A stretch of 64,000 bases of DNA, taken from Odoribacter sp. GTDB lineage: Bacteria; Bacteroidota; Bacteroidia; Bacteroidales; Prolixibacteraceae. Under the pieces are notes generated by a model that made no database searches, was not told the origin of the DNA, and worked only from the letters and a program-made list of their open reading frames with translations. Positions 26,714 to 33,547 of the stretch are shown in pieces. Numbering within the stretch: position 1 is the stretch's first letter; the number at the start of each line of letters is the position of its first letter. Made by a program: the position numbers and the translations under genes. The stretch lies in contig PNOH01000003.1 of NCBI GenBank assembly GCA_013824715.1, positions 116,121-180,120 of the forward strand. Reading direction: 5' to 3'.

Positions 26714-27955
26714 TTACAGTTTCATTAAATTTAGGGCTCGCAGTTCGTCAATTGTATTTCGGATAAGTTCTGAAATTTCCATGTTTTCAGACATATTTAC
26801 TGAGGTTCGGCGACCTGTTAAGCTTTCACGATTCGTTATAAGAATTCTTTTCGCAGCGTTATGTAGGTTCTTAATTGATTCGGATAGTATTTCAGATCGT
26901 AACTGAGTCAAATTCTCAGAAGCTCCAATTTTTCTAACCTGATCAACTTCCCATTTCGGATTTTTGCGCCGTTGCTTAATTGTTTCAATAACATGTTTAA
27001 TGAGTGCAGCGGAAATATTTTCACCGGTGGCATTTTCGGCGGCTTCAATATCCGGCTTTCCTGAAATTGAAATAATTGTTGATCCAAGGCCATTCATGTC
27101 ACGGACAAGTGTAATTTCAGCAAAATCTAAGTACAGCAATCGGGCGGCACGACCTACAACCCGTTTTTCATGTGAATCAAGTTCTATCGGCGCTGTTATC
27201 CCATCGAGTGAGTTTTTATTCTTGTAATCAAATGGAACGGTTACAGAATAAGCGATTATTTCAGACTTAGGAGTATACCCATCGAAAACAATTGCTTTTA
27301 TGTATTCAGTCTTTTCATGTGCAGTACGAATGAACGGACTGAGTATAATTTCAGATTCTAAATCGTTCACTGACTTCAAAAGACAAACCGCTGATTCGTC
27401 ATTTTCAATTAAAACATCAGCATATTTTTTGCCGCGTTTTGTAACTGTACATTTCAGCGGATAGCCTCCGGCCAAGTCAATCGTTTGTCTCAAATCAGCC
27501 GGACCATTTATCAGTAATTTGCTAGAAATTGGCATATCTTTTTCCGTCCGGTCTTTTATTATCAGTTGAGATGCTTTAAATTCATTCAGGCAGTTTTCAA
27601 GAGCATACGCTGAAGCGGGTGAATAAATATTTTGAAGTTGGAATTGCCTCACTACGTTAAGTCCATAATGTCCGGCGCGGTCAGAGTCCAGGATCGGAAT
27701 AATAGCATCAAACTGAGGGATAAGATCCCTTAACTGATTGGCGGTGATTTCTTCGCCTTCAGAAGCAAATCGTTTGTAAGCTTTCAGGGTAATATCATTT
27801 CGTTGGATTTTCAGTATAATATCCAATGGATTGATAACCGTTGCGCTAATTTCTGTTTCAGCTCCTGCGGCTTCGTTTGCTTTTGCAATTTCTTCGAGCA
27901 GCCTCTCCTCATTAAAAATAGACAGAATGAGAATGTTGATTTTGTCTTTTGCCAC
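26714..27955 (-). CDS. RimK-like ATP-grasp-fold protein with degenerate active site
   Basis: 413 residues. Residues 1-328 align along their whole length with the ribosomal S6 modification enzyme RimK: FDAIIPILDSDRAGHYGLNVVRQF (RimK FDAVIPRIG...YGTAALRQF), TIDLAGGYPL (LIDMVGGAPL), KRVVGRAARLLYLDFAEITLV ([21 protein letters not shown]), ATGENIS (TTGIDIA). The catalytic positions are lost: the ATP lysine after GGYPL is T170, the glycine-rich EGTQGIG is KRGKKYA, and the metal-binding MEVNASPG is ISISGKPD (E to S296, N to S298). About 85 extra helical residues, rich in charge, form the C-terminus. It is probably a binding protein derived from RimK, not a ligase. The recognition is by recalled sequence, not a search. 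Confidence 0.72.
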   Translation of the reverse strand: MAKDKINILILSIFNEERLLEEIAKANEAAGAETEISATVINPLDIILKIQRNDITLKAYKRFASEGEEITANQLRDLIPQFDAIIPILDSDRAGHYGLNVVRQFQLQNIYSPASAYALENCLNEFKASQLIIKDRTEKDMPISSKLLINGPADLRQTIDLAGGYPLKCTVTKRGKKYADVLIENDESAVCLLKSVNDLESEIILSPFIRTAHEKTEYIKAIVFDGYTPKSEIIAYSVTVPFDYKNKNSLDGITAPIELDSHEKRVVGRAARLLYLDFAEITLVRDMNGLGSTIISISGKPDIEAAENATGENISAALIKHVIETIKQRRKNPKWEVDQVRKIGASENLTQLRSEILSESIKNLHNAAKRILITNRESLTGRRTSVNMSENMEISELIRNTIDELRALNLMKL

Positions 27956-27972
27956 AACTTTAAATTTATATG

Positions 27973-28110
27973 TTAAAAATTAAACTTTCCATTTTTGATT
28001 CCTTCAAACTTGATCGTTATCCCAGTCAGTTTTGTTTGTATGCCCGGAAATTTGGTTTTGATACCTTGAAATTTTAAAGGCTTGGGCGGCTTTATTCTTT
28101 TAGCATTCAC
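27973..28110 (-). CDS. 45-residue micro-protein made of four heptad repeats
   Basis: GTG start at 28110, overlapping the end of the DUF6291 gene by 11 bases; the stop lies 17 bases before the pseudo-RimK start. After a basic leader (VNAKRIKPPKPLK) come four consecutive 7-residue units at 14-41: FQGIKTK, FPGIQTK, LTGITIK, FEGIKNG, then KFNF. The unit is (F/L)-x-G-I-x-(T/N/I)-(K/G). The DNA of the four units differs at many third positions while the pattern is kept, which argues for a translated and selected peptide. There is one acidic residue against many lysines. The function is unknown. It lies between the genes of a compact operon. Confidence 0.5.
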   Translation of the reverse strand: MNAKRIKPPKPLKFQGIKTKFPGIQTKLTGITIKFEGIKNGKFNF

Positions 28111-28855
28111 CGGCTAGTATTTTTTTTCGTAAAATATCGGCAGCCGACGACTTGAACGGTGATTGTTCGTCGTGGCTTTGCTTCGTAGTTGAAAGTAGTT
28201 TTGCAGTCCAGTTTTCCTGATTCCAGCCTCCGTCGAGATAACGGTTTTCGATGTGTCCTAAAAAGTTAGGGAAGGCATGTTTGGCAGTGGTCGATTTTTC
28301 TTTGTATGCTTTGTATGCTTCAAACTGCTCGGTAAACATTTCAATTTTTCCGTCAGTTTTTAGCAGGTTCAGGAAAGTAGCAATCTGTTGTAATTTGTCG
28401 GGGTTGCGCATTTCGGTAAAACCAAAATATTCAAGAATTGAAAAATGAAGTTCTGAATCTGAAAACATACAAATACTTTTTTCATTTTCATTTTCAGATA
28501 CATTAACATTAACATCATCAGATTCATTTTCATTAAGGTTACCAAAAATCCCAGTGGGTTTTTTAAAAATATCTGGGTTATTAATTAACCCGCTGGGTTT
28601 TTTGGGTTCTTTTGGCCGTCCTCCTTTTAATCCATTTGTTTGGTTTCTCTCAATAATGTTTTGATATTTTTCTGAATCCCTTTTAAAGTGAGCTTTTATG
28701 AAGTTAAACGCCATTTGAACAACTGGTGGAAGTTCGCGGACTTTAGAACCTGTTTGATATTGGAAAATAGCATCTAAAAGCATTCCCTTTTCTCCATCTG
28801 AAAGACCCTGGACAGGAGGATAAAATGAATTATATACAATGAAACTATCTTTCAT
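28100..28855 (-). CDS. DUF6291-domain protein of phage/element type
   Basis: 251 residues. The N-terminal 90 residues (DSFIVYNSFYPPVQGLSDGEKGMLLDAIF, then VQMAFNFIKAHFKRDSEKYQNIIERNQTNGLKGGRPKEPKKP) are the DUF6291 pattern common in Bacteroidota prophages and integrative elements. A low-complexity Asn/Glu/Val-rich stretch follows (about 105-130), and a C-terminal helical part resembles replication-accessory proteins (FTEQFEAYKAYKEKS...FPNFLGHIENRYLDGGWNQENW). A replication role is plausible by analogy but not shown. It lies 6 bases after the preceding small gene. Confidence 0.75.
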   Translation of the reverse strand: MKDSFIVYNSFYPPVQGLSDGEKGMLLDAIFQYQTGSKVRELPPVVQMAFNFIKAHFKRDSEKYQNIIERNQTNGLKGGRPKEPKKPSGLINNPDIFKKPTGIFGNLNENESDDVNVNVSENENEKSICMFSDSELHFSILEYFGFTEMRNPDKLQQIATFLNLLKTDGKIEMFTEQFEAYKAYKEKSTTAKHAFPNFLGHIENRYLDGGWNQENWTAKLLSTTKQSHDEQSPFKSSAADILRKKILAGEC

Positions 28856-28861
28856 AAGTTG

Positions 28862-29056
28862 TTAATATTCTAGTTGACACTTAGTATTAAGTCGTTCGGC
28901 CTTTAGCTTTATCTCTGAAAATTTCCCCTGGTCAATTATTGAAATTGCGGTAGTTTCATCGGCACTTTTTTTACTAAAATTTGTAGCACTTTCCATACTA
29001 TATGTATTTAGTATGCAGTCGAAAAGAAGTAAGTAAATAGGGATTTTTTGCGACAT
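28862..29056 (-). CDS. Small hypothetical protein in the element early operon
   Basis: 64 residues, unrecognised. It starts with a short hydrophobic stretch (IPIYLLLFDCIL) followed by a polar region (KKSADETTAISIIDQGKFSEIKLKAERLN). It fits exactly between the HTH gene (2-base gap) and the DUF6291 gene (6-base gap) on the same strand, which supports it being real despite its size. Confidence 0.45.
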   Translation of the reverse strand: MSQKIPIYLLLFDCILNTYSMESATNFSKKSADETTAISIIDQGKFSEIKLKAERLNTKCQLEY

Positions 29057-29058
29057 GG

Positions 29059-29385
29059 CTAAGCCCTCCGTTTAAGATTAATTACATTAAAGGATAATAA
29101 ATCAGATTTCCGGAAGTAGATTTTATTGCTGATCCGAATGTATGGCAGCAAGCCGCGTTTTTTCCACTGGTGTATTGAAACTAAACTTTTTTTAAAAAAG
29201 GCAGCGGTTTCTTTAAGGGTGAGAAGCTCATCATCATTTTGAGAATGTTGATTCTCAATTGTGCCGGTAAGTTTCTGAATAATGTTTGTTTCGATTTCTT
29301 TTCCGAACTGCAAAAGGGCATCGGCTGAAATGACTAATTGAACATTTTGCCCGGCTAAATTCTGAATGCTGAAAGGTTGCCCCAT
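29059..29385 (-). CDS. Excisionase-like helix-turn-helix protein (second of two)
   Basis: 108 residues. The C-terminal half (about 50-100) is a MerR-like/HTH_17 DNA-binding domain: LLTLKETAAFFKKSLVSIHQWKKRGLLPYIRISNKIYFRKSDLL. The N-terminal half is helical and may dimerise. Such proteins act as excisionases or as regulators of integrase direction in Bacteroidota elements. It follows the first HTH gene with 1 base between stop and start. Confidence 0.75.
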   Translation of the reverse strand: MGQPFSIQNLAGQNVQLVISADALLQFGKEIETNIIQKLTGTIENQHSQNDDELLTLKETAAFFKKSLVSIHQWKKRGLLPYIRISNKIYFRKSDLLSFNVINLKRRA

Positions 29386-29386
29386 G

Positions 29387-29674
29387 TTATTTACCTCCCT
29401 CGTTTAGTTCTTTCAATGCCTGATCAACCTCACTCCAACGAAATAAAATCCTTCCACCTATGCGATAGGCTTTAATTTCTTGATTTTTAATAAGGCGGTC
29501 GAGCGTTCCGATTGTAATGTGAAGGGCTTCGGACACTTCGTGGCGGGTGGCATATTGAGGCCGTGCGATCTTTAATTTCTTTTGAAATTCGCCGATCAAG
29601 TTTTGATTTATCTCTCGGATTTCTGAAAGAAAATCTTTTTTGTTTAATGTTATTTCAAGATGTTCCATAAGCAT
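29387..29674 (-). CDS. Excisionase-like helix-turn-helix protein (first of two)
   Basis: 95 residues. The winged-helix HTH_17 domain is in the C-terminal half (ATRHEVSEALHITIGTLDRLIKNQEIKAYRIGGRILFRWSEVDQAL, about 45-90), the form used by Xis-type proteins of conjugative transposons. A Met two codons in (29668) is an alternative start. It is the first gene after the 260-base regulatory gap, hence likely the first gene of the rightmost-to-left early operon. Confidence 0.78.
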   Translation of the reverse strand: MLMEHLEITLNKKDFLSEIREINQNLIGEFQKKLKIARPQYATRHEVSEALHITIGTLDRLIKNQEIKAYRIGGRILFRWSEVDQALKELNEGGK

Positions 29675-29876
29675 TTATAGTCTTTTATAATGTTTATTTC
29701 ACAAGAATAAAAAACTAAAATGCAGATTGACACCAAAAAAAGTGTATTTATTTTATAATAATTAATTTGATCATAAAAGCGTGTACGAATGAAGTTTAGA
29801 AAATTTTAAAATTTGAACAATATTGGATTGTGTTCGAAATAATTAAATGCTTTTTAAGTTCTGTTAAGGATGTGCA

Positions 29877-29920
29877 ATCCAATAAAAAATAAAAAACGGC
29901 TCAATTTTTAAGTTGAGCCG
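29877..29920 (-). terminator. Intrinsic terminator after the integrase operon of element A
   Basis: On the minus strand the arms CGGCTCAA and TTGAGCCG (29897-29920) with an 8-base loop are followed by TTTTTTATTTTTTATT. It lies 17 bases beyond the stop of the 95-residue gene, ending the integrase transcript. The remaining bases up to 29675 are AT-rich and must contain the promoter of the HTH operon. Confidence 0.8.
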
Positions 29921-29937
29921 TTGAAATTTTCAAGTTG

Positions 29938-30225
29938 TTAATTAGTACTCCCAATCGTTAATTTATATAAGTGCTCGAATAATTTTGAAAAGTTGGCACA
30001 TGATAATCTGTTTTGAATTTCAACTGCAAATTCTAATTTGGCTGGACTTCTATTTAAAAAGGAATCAATGTCTGAAATCGTATCGAGAACACTAAATCTT
30101 TCATAATCAAATTTAAAGTCGGCTAAATAATTTCTAAATTCATTCATTTCAGTGTGAAAAATTCCAGCCTCAAGAAAAGGGTAAACAGATAATGTCTGTT
30201 CAATTGTCTCTGTAAAGTTTTTCAT
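29938..30225 (-). CDS. Hypothetical protein of element A
   Basis: 95 residues, unrecognised. Predominantly helical with many aromatic residues (EAGIFHTEMNEFRNYLADFKFDYERF, then DSFLNRSPAKLEFAVEIQNRL and a C-terminal FEHLYKLTIGS). No signal or membrane segment. It is last in the integrase operon, 5 bases after the previous gene and just before the terminator. Confidence 0.6.
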   Translation of the reverse strand: MKNFTETIEQTLSVYPFLEAGIFHTEMNEFRNYLADFKFDYERFSVLDTISDIDSFLNRSPAKLEFAVEIQNRLSCANFSKLFEHLYKLTIGSTN

Positions 30226-30230
30226 CAGAC

Positions 30231-30488
30231 TTACCTTACCACAGTTAAATAATTTGGTTTGAATCTATCTGAGCGAAAAGCCTCGGAGTGAACTTGGGAT
30301 AGACAAACACTACATTCTTTTTTACCAAAATATGGAGTTGTTCCATCTAATATCAATAACTCCACACCACATTTACACCTCGTAATTTCTTTGATTGTGT
30401 AAACTTTGTTCTTTTCTATTCCGTAAGGATAGTGAGTTAAAGTGCCATTCGCATCTTTACAAACAACTTTTTGACAACTTTTAAACAT
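30231..30488 (-). CDS. Small cysteine-rich (zinc-ribbon-like) phage-type protein
   Basis: 85 residues with VCKDANG, a KNKVYTIKEITRCKCGVELLILDG core and KECSVCL, giving two C-x-C or C-x-x-C pairs that could bind zinc, and a C-terminal RFKPNYL. Small proteins of this plan (KVVC...VYTIxEI...C...L.LxG...RFxP) are common in Bacteroidota phages and elements; their function is not known to me. It is in the integrase operon. Confidence 0.62.
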   Translation of the reverse strand: MFKSCQKVVCKDANGTLTHYPYGIEKNKVYTIKEITRCKCGVELLILDGTTPYFGKKECSVCLSQVHSEAFRSDRFKPNYLTVVR

Positions 30489-30551
30489 AATTTGGATTTT
30501 TATAAAACTTGTTTTAGAAATTGAGTTTCAGCATCGGTTTTTAAAGGTGCG

Positions 30552-30842
30552 TCACTCATGGCTTTGATTTTTATAAAAATCAAGATTTTTGATATTGTTT
30601 CTTTGCTCACAAATGAATGAAATTGTACAGGCTAATGAATTAGCCTTAATTGCATTATTCTCAAGTGAATCTTCCAGACGGTCATTCAATAACGTCGTTA
30701 TGGAATCACTCAAATCTTTTATAAACAAGTCGTCTCCAGTACATAACATTCTGGTTTGATTAATGATTTTCTGTTCAACATCTTTAATTTCGGCTAAGTT
30801 TTCAGGCTTCATTTCGATTGTTTTTGCTGTTGATGTGTTCAT
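30552..30842 (-). CDS. Hypothetical helical protein downstream of the integrase
   Basis: 96 residues, unrecognised. Almost entirely polar helix (KPENLAEIKDVEQKIINQTRML, LSDSITTLLNDRLEDSLENNAIKANSLACTISFICEQRNN). It starts 12 bases after the integrase stop on the same strand. It could be a small regulator, but nothing in the sequence says so. Confidence 0.55.
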   Translation of the reverse strand: MNTSTAKTIEMKPENLAEIKDVEQKIINQTRMLCTGDDLFIKDLSDSITTLLNDRLEDSLENNAIKANSLACTISFICEQRNNIKNLDFYKNQSHE

Positions 30843-30854
30843 TTTGTTTGAATT

Positions 30855-32300
30855 TTAAGGTTTATAACTTTGAGTTTGTTGCATTGCTGTTTTATAGGCT
30901 TCTCTATCCTTGAAAATATATTTTTGAAGTACTTCAAGCTTTGTGTGTCCGGTAATCTGCATAACGATCGGAAGCGGTAAATGCTCGTAATTCAGAAGGA
31001 TTGATACACATGTCCGGCGGGCAGAATGACTTGATAAAAACTTATGCTTTGGGGCTTCCCTTGTTACTTCGCGGTTACCCAGCGGGCGGATTGATTTAAC
31101 AGGCGAATTGATTTCGGCATCTTCAGCAGCCAGTTTGATATAATCATTGAATTTTTGTTGAGAAATTTCAGGAAGCTTAAAATTGTATTTCTTCAAAATA
31201 TCAAGCGCTGGGGCCGCAAACCCCACAAAGTATATTTTAATGTCTTTTTTTGTTTTGAACGAGCGAAATTTCCAGCAGTCTCCAGAAACATCTGAAGGGT
31301 TAAAAGCTTCAACGTCACTCCATCGCTGTCCGGTGAAGGCGGCAAAACAAAACAGGTCGCGTACATGATCGAGCCGCTCGTCGTTGGAAAAATCATGGGT
31401 GTAAAGTGCTTTTAACTCATCGGGGTTAAGTGCCACAACGTCAATATCAGTGTTCCGGCTGATCCTGAAATCAGCAGGAAGCATGATCGAATGTTTGATA
31501 CGCTTTTGACTCCAGCCTACAAAAGTCCGGATAGTTGCAATGTATTTTTCAATCGTATCGTTAAGTAATCCGATTTGCTGACCATCTGGCCGGTTTTTTT
31601 GTCTTCCTCTGGCCGGTTGTGTGCGAAGATGTCGCAAATACTTATCGAGAAAATTAAGGTCAAGATCGGCGAAATTCAAGCCATATTTATAATGCTTATT
31701 TGAGAATTCGGTCAATGATTTTTTAACCGTCTCGTATTTTTGAATAGTTCGATGTGTCTGTGTGGTTTTTTTATCTTCAATAAATTCATTAAAAATTGCA
31801 AAGAATCTATTTTCTGATTTGCCTGGAATTGGAAGATCATTTGACATTGCTTTCGTTAGTCGATCGAAAAACTCTGCAAAGCTTAAACCGGGGCTTTCGG
31901 CTATTATACGGGAATATTGTTTCAAGGCCGTTTCCTTCATTTGTTTCAATCGCTCATTAATTTCCAAATGTCCAATCATGGTCCGCTTTACTTGCTGTTT
32001 GCCAAAATCCCAATGGATTGGATAAATCGCGTATTCTGTTTTGATTTTAACCATGTGGGTACGGTCGATAATCAGGAACAAATAAATTCGGGTTTCCTTC
32101 TTATTCAGATATGGAATAAGGTCTTTTTCTTGCTTTGTACCAGCTTTAATTTCAATCTTTCGTGCTTTAATTTCATCCTGAATCAGTTTATTTTCTTCCT
32201 TTGCAAGTGACAAATCTGGGTTTTCTGATTTTCTGTAAGGATTTTGAAGGGAAAGCGAAAGACCAGCCATTTGTATTACCTTTAAAATGTGATGTTTCAA
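30855..32300 (-). CDS. Integrase of element A (tyrosine recombinase, Bacteroidota type)
   Basis: 481 residues. An arm-binding/SAM-like N-terminal half (about 50-290) starts with the IKAGTKQEKDLIPYL/ETRIYLFLIIDR region. The catalytic half has FAAFTGQRWSDVEAF (R), FLSSHSARRTCVSILL (H-x-x-R), ITGHTKLEVLQKYIF (H and the tyrosine). This is the long form typical of Bacteroidota integrative elements. It lies 157 bases from the right-hand attachment copy, the usual position for an integrase, so it probably directed insertion into the tRNA-fMet gene. The catalytic residues are intact. Confidence 0.92.
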   Translation of the reverse strand: MKHHILKVIQMAGLSLSLQNPYRKSENPDLSLAKEENKLIQDEIKARKIEIKAGTKQEKDLIPYLNKKETRIYLFLIIDRTHMVKIKTEYAIYPIHWDFGKQQVKRTMIGHLEINERLKQMKETALKQYSRIIAESPGLSFAEFFDRLTKAMSNDLPIPGKSENRFFAIFNEFIEDKKTTQTHRTIQKYETVKKSLTEFSNKHYKYGLNFADLDLNFLDKYLRHLRTQPARGRQKNRPDGQQIGLLNDTIEKYIATIRTFVGWSQKRIKHSIMLPADFRISRNTDIDVVALNPDELKALYTHDFSNDERLDHVRDLFCFAAFTGQRWSDVEAFNPSDVSGDCWKFRSFKTKKDIKIYFVGFAAPALDILKKYNFKLPEISQQKFNDYIKLAAEDAEINSPVKSIRPLGNREVTREAPKHKFLSSHSARRTCVSILLNYEHLPLPIVMQITGHTKLEVLQKYIFKDREAYKTAMQQTQSYKP

Positions 32301-32457
32301 AGATAATAAATTGGAAACAAATTGGAAGCAAATTCTTTAATTATCTTTATTTATCTTTATTCAACTTAATAGACAATGCCTTAAATCCCTTTATTTATAA
32401 GCATTTAAGTAGAATATGCAACAAATAAAATTAACAAAGTTATGATATTGCGAAGCG

Positions 32458-32470
32458 TGGCCCCCGCTAC
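32458..32470 (+). repeat. Middle attachment copy between elements A and B
   Basis: TGGCCCCCGCTAC, 13 bases identical to the tRNA 3' end; the three bases before it (gcg) differ from the tRNA (GTC). It marks the right end of element A and the left end of element B, and it sets the minimum crossover identity for element A. Confidence 0.8.
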
Positions 32471-32472
32471 AG

Positions 32473-32516
32473 AAGCTTTAAATATCTAAATATTAGACAT
32501 TTAAAGCTTTTTTATT
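32473..32516 (+). terminator. tRNA terminator supplied by element B
   Basis: An 11-bp perfect stem (32473-32483 with 32499-32509) continues after one mismatch with 5 more pairs, and is followed by TTTTTATTTT. It has the same position relative to the att copy as the hairpins at 22457 and 33510, but an unrelated sequence. Confidence 0.8.
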
Positions 32517-32675
32517 TTAATAAGTGCGTCATGGCTGCGCTATTACTGCGTCAAGAATCCAATTCTTTTAGAAAATACCAATAGGCTAAGTGCTTGATTA
32601 TTAGACGCTAAAATCTGTGGTTGATTATTGACATATTTGTCACCAATTTTGAGTATCTTGTTAAGAAAATTATTT

Positions 32676-33335
32676 ATGGAATATTTTCTTAATTTTTATA
32701 CTGGCTTTGCTGCACTACTGGGGCTAATATATAGTAGTCCTTGGGGAAGAAAGTATTTTGTCAAAAAGAGTTTTCTAAAGAAGCATATAAAGAAAATGGA
32801 TTTTGCTGTCTTGGCAATTTCAATAATTGTAATAGTACTTGGAGTTGTTGATAATTATAATAAAGAAGAATATCAAGGTGTAAATATTGTACCAACTTAT
32901 AGTATCGTTCCAGGAGGCGCATCTCAAGAGTATTCAGTTGTTGTCACGAATAATTGTCCCTACCCTGTATTTAATTTAACAGTTTTTGCCCGAGTAAAAG
33001 AAGGTAATCTTAATATGGAGAATTGCCAGCTTGTACCTGAAAAAACGCCTGAAAAAGGAAATTCAGACATACCAATAATATTTTTGGGGTTGTCTGGACC
33101 AAGATTTCAATCTCTTATGATTAAGGAAATTGAGGCTAGATCCTCCTATAAAATAATAATGAAAATTCGAGCAGATAAACTGAAAGGTATTTCGAAAATT
33201 GGTTATGATGTCACTTACCATAAGGAACCATTTCCTATAATTTCTTTTCCAATTAAGCCAAACAAGGATGGTAAATATGAATTACCGAAAACCTTTAAAT
33301 TACCTGATGGTTTTGAAAAAATCATACCAAAATGA
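32676..33335 (+). CDS. Hypothetical membrane protein, only gene of element B
   Basis: 219 residues from the ATG at 32676; a TTG at 32628 would add 16 residues. There are two hydrophobic segments (about 5-20 and 44-62) separated by a basic loop (GRKYFVKKSFLKKHIKKMD), then a soluble beta-rich domain of about 150 residues (GGASQEYSVVVTNNCPYPVFNLTVFARVKEGN...). That domain looks like an immunoglobulin-like or CARDB-like fold. No family was recognised. It is the only plus-strand gene in the whole inserted region and is AT-rich. As lone cargo of a small element, a phage-exclusion or defence role is conceivable, but nothing shows it. Confidence 0.7.
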   Translation: MEYFLNFYTGFAALLGLIYSSPWGRKYFVKKSFLKKHIKKMDFAVLAISIIVIVLGVVDNYNKEEYQGVNIVPTYSIVPGGASQEYSVVVTNNCPYPVFNLTVFARVKEGNLNMENCQLVPEKTPEKGNSDIPIIFLGLSGPRFQSLMIKEIEARSSYKIIMKIRADKLKGISKIGYDVTYHKEPFPIISFPIKPNKDGKYELPKTFKLPDGFEKIIPK

Positions 33336-33488
33336 TAAATGAAACTTAATATTCTCAAAAATGGAATATGTTGTGTTTAATTCTACTGCGCAACAATTGC
33401 GCCGGTTCTGCGCCCAAAGTGGTTCAAAAACGCCCATTACGAACTATTTAAATATTTTATAATGAGTATAGTAAAAAATGATTGGAAG

Positions 33489-33504
33489 GTCTGGCCCCCG
33501 CTAC
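33489..33504 (+). repeat. attR: right copy of the tRNA 3' end
   Basis: GTCTGGCCCCCGCTAC, identical to 22428-22443. Host sequence resumes after it, with a terminator hairpin that must originally have served the tRNA gene. Confidence 0.85.
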
Positions 33505-33509
33505 TCAGG

Positions 33510-33540
33510 AAGCTCTGGCATTTATGCCCGAGCTTTTTTT
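33510..33540 (+). terminator. Original host terminator of the tRNA-fMet gene, displaced 11 kb
   Basis: Stem AAGCTCTGGCA with TGCCCGAGCTT (10 of 11 paired, 4-base loop), then seven T. It begins 6 bases after the attR core. Confidence 0.8.
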
Positions 33541-33547
33541 ATGCATT

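Larger units (their letters stand above)
22443..32470. mobile_element. Integrated element A at tRNA-fMet (about 10 kb)
   Basis: Bounded by the tRNA 3' end on the left and a 13-base copy of it on the right (32458-32470). All its genes are on the minus strand. From the right end they are: integrase, three small unknown genes, a terminator, two excisionase-like HTH genes, a small gene, a DUF6291 protein, a heptad-repeat micro-ORF, a pseudo-RimK protein, a second tyrosine recombinase, a 390-base non-coding gap, and a fragment of a phage tail cluster. There is no capsid, terminase, portal, relaxase or lysis gene. It is therefore a satellite-type element or a heavily reduced prophage rather than a complete phage or conjugative element. 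The boundaries are seen; the lifestyle is inference. Confidence 0.85.
32471..33504. mobile_element. Element B: about 1 kb integrase-less remnant or passenger
   Basis: Flanked by the 13-base middle copy and the 16-base right copy of the tRNA 3' end. It starts with its own terminator hairpin 3 bases after the core, as a freshly integrated element at this tRNA would. It contains one gene (32676-33335) and no recombinase. Either it is the remnant of an older insertion, or a cis-mobilisable passenger moved by the integrase of A or a related element. Confidence 0.7.

Noticed and set aside
27973..28110. Graspetide (ATP-grasp-modified peptide) precursor
   Set aside because: The neighbouring ATP-grasp-like protein lacks ATP and metal residues, and the repeats have almost no acidic side chains to form the usual ester or amide cross-links. 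The peptide is kept as a finding without this function.
32458..33504. Additional tRNA genes at the two downstream copies of the tRNA 3' end
   Set aside because: Only the last 13-16 bases are present; no D-arm or anticodon arm precedes them, so they are attachment sites, not genes.
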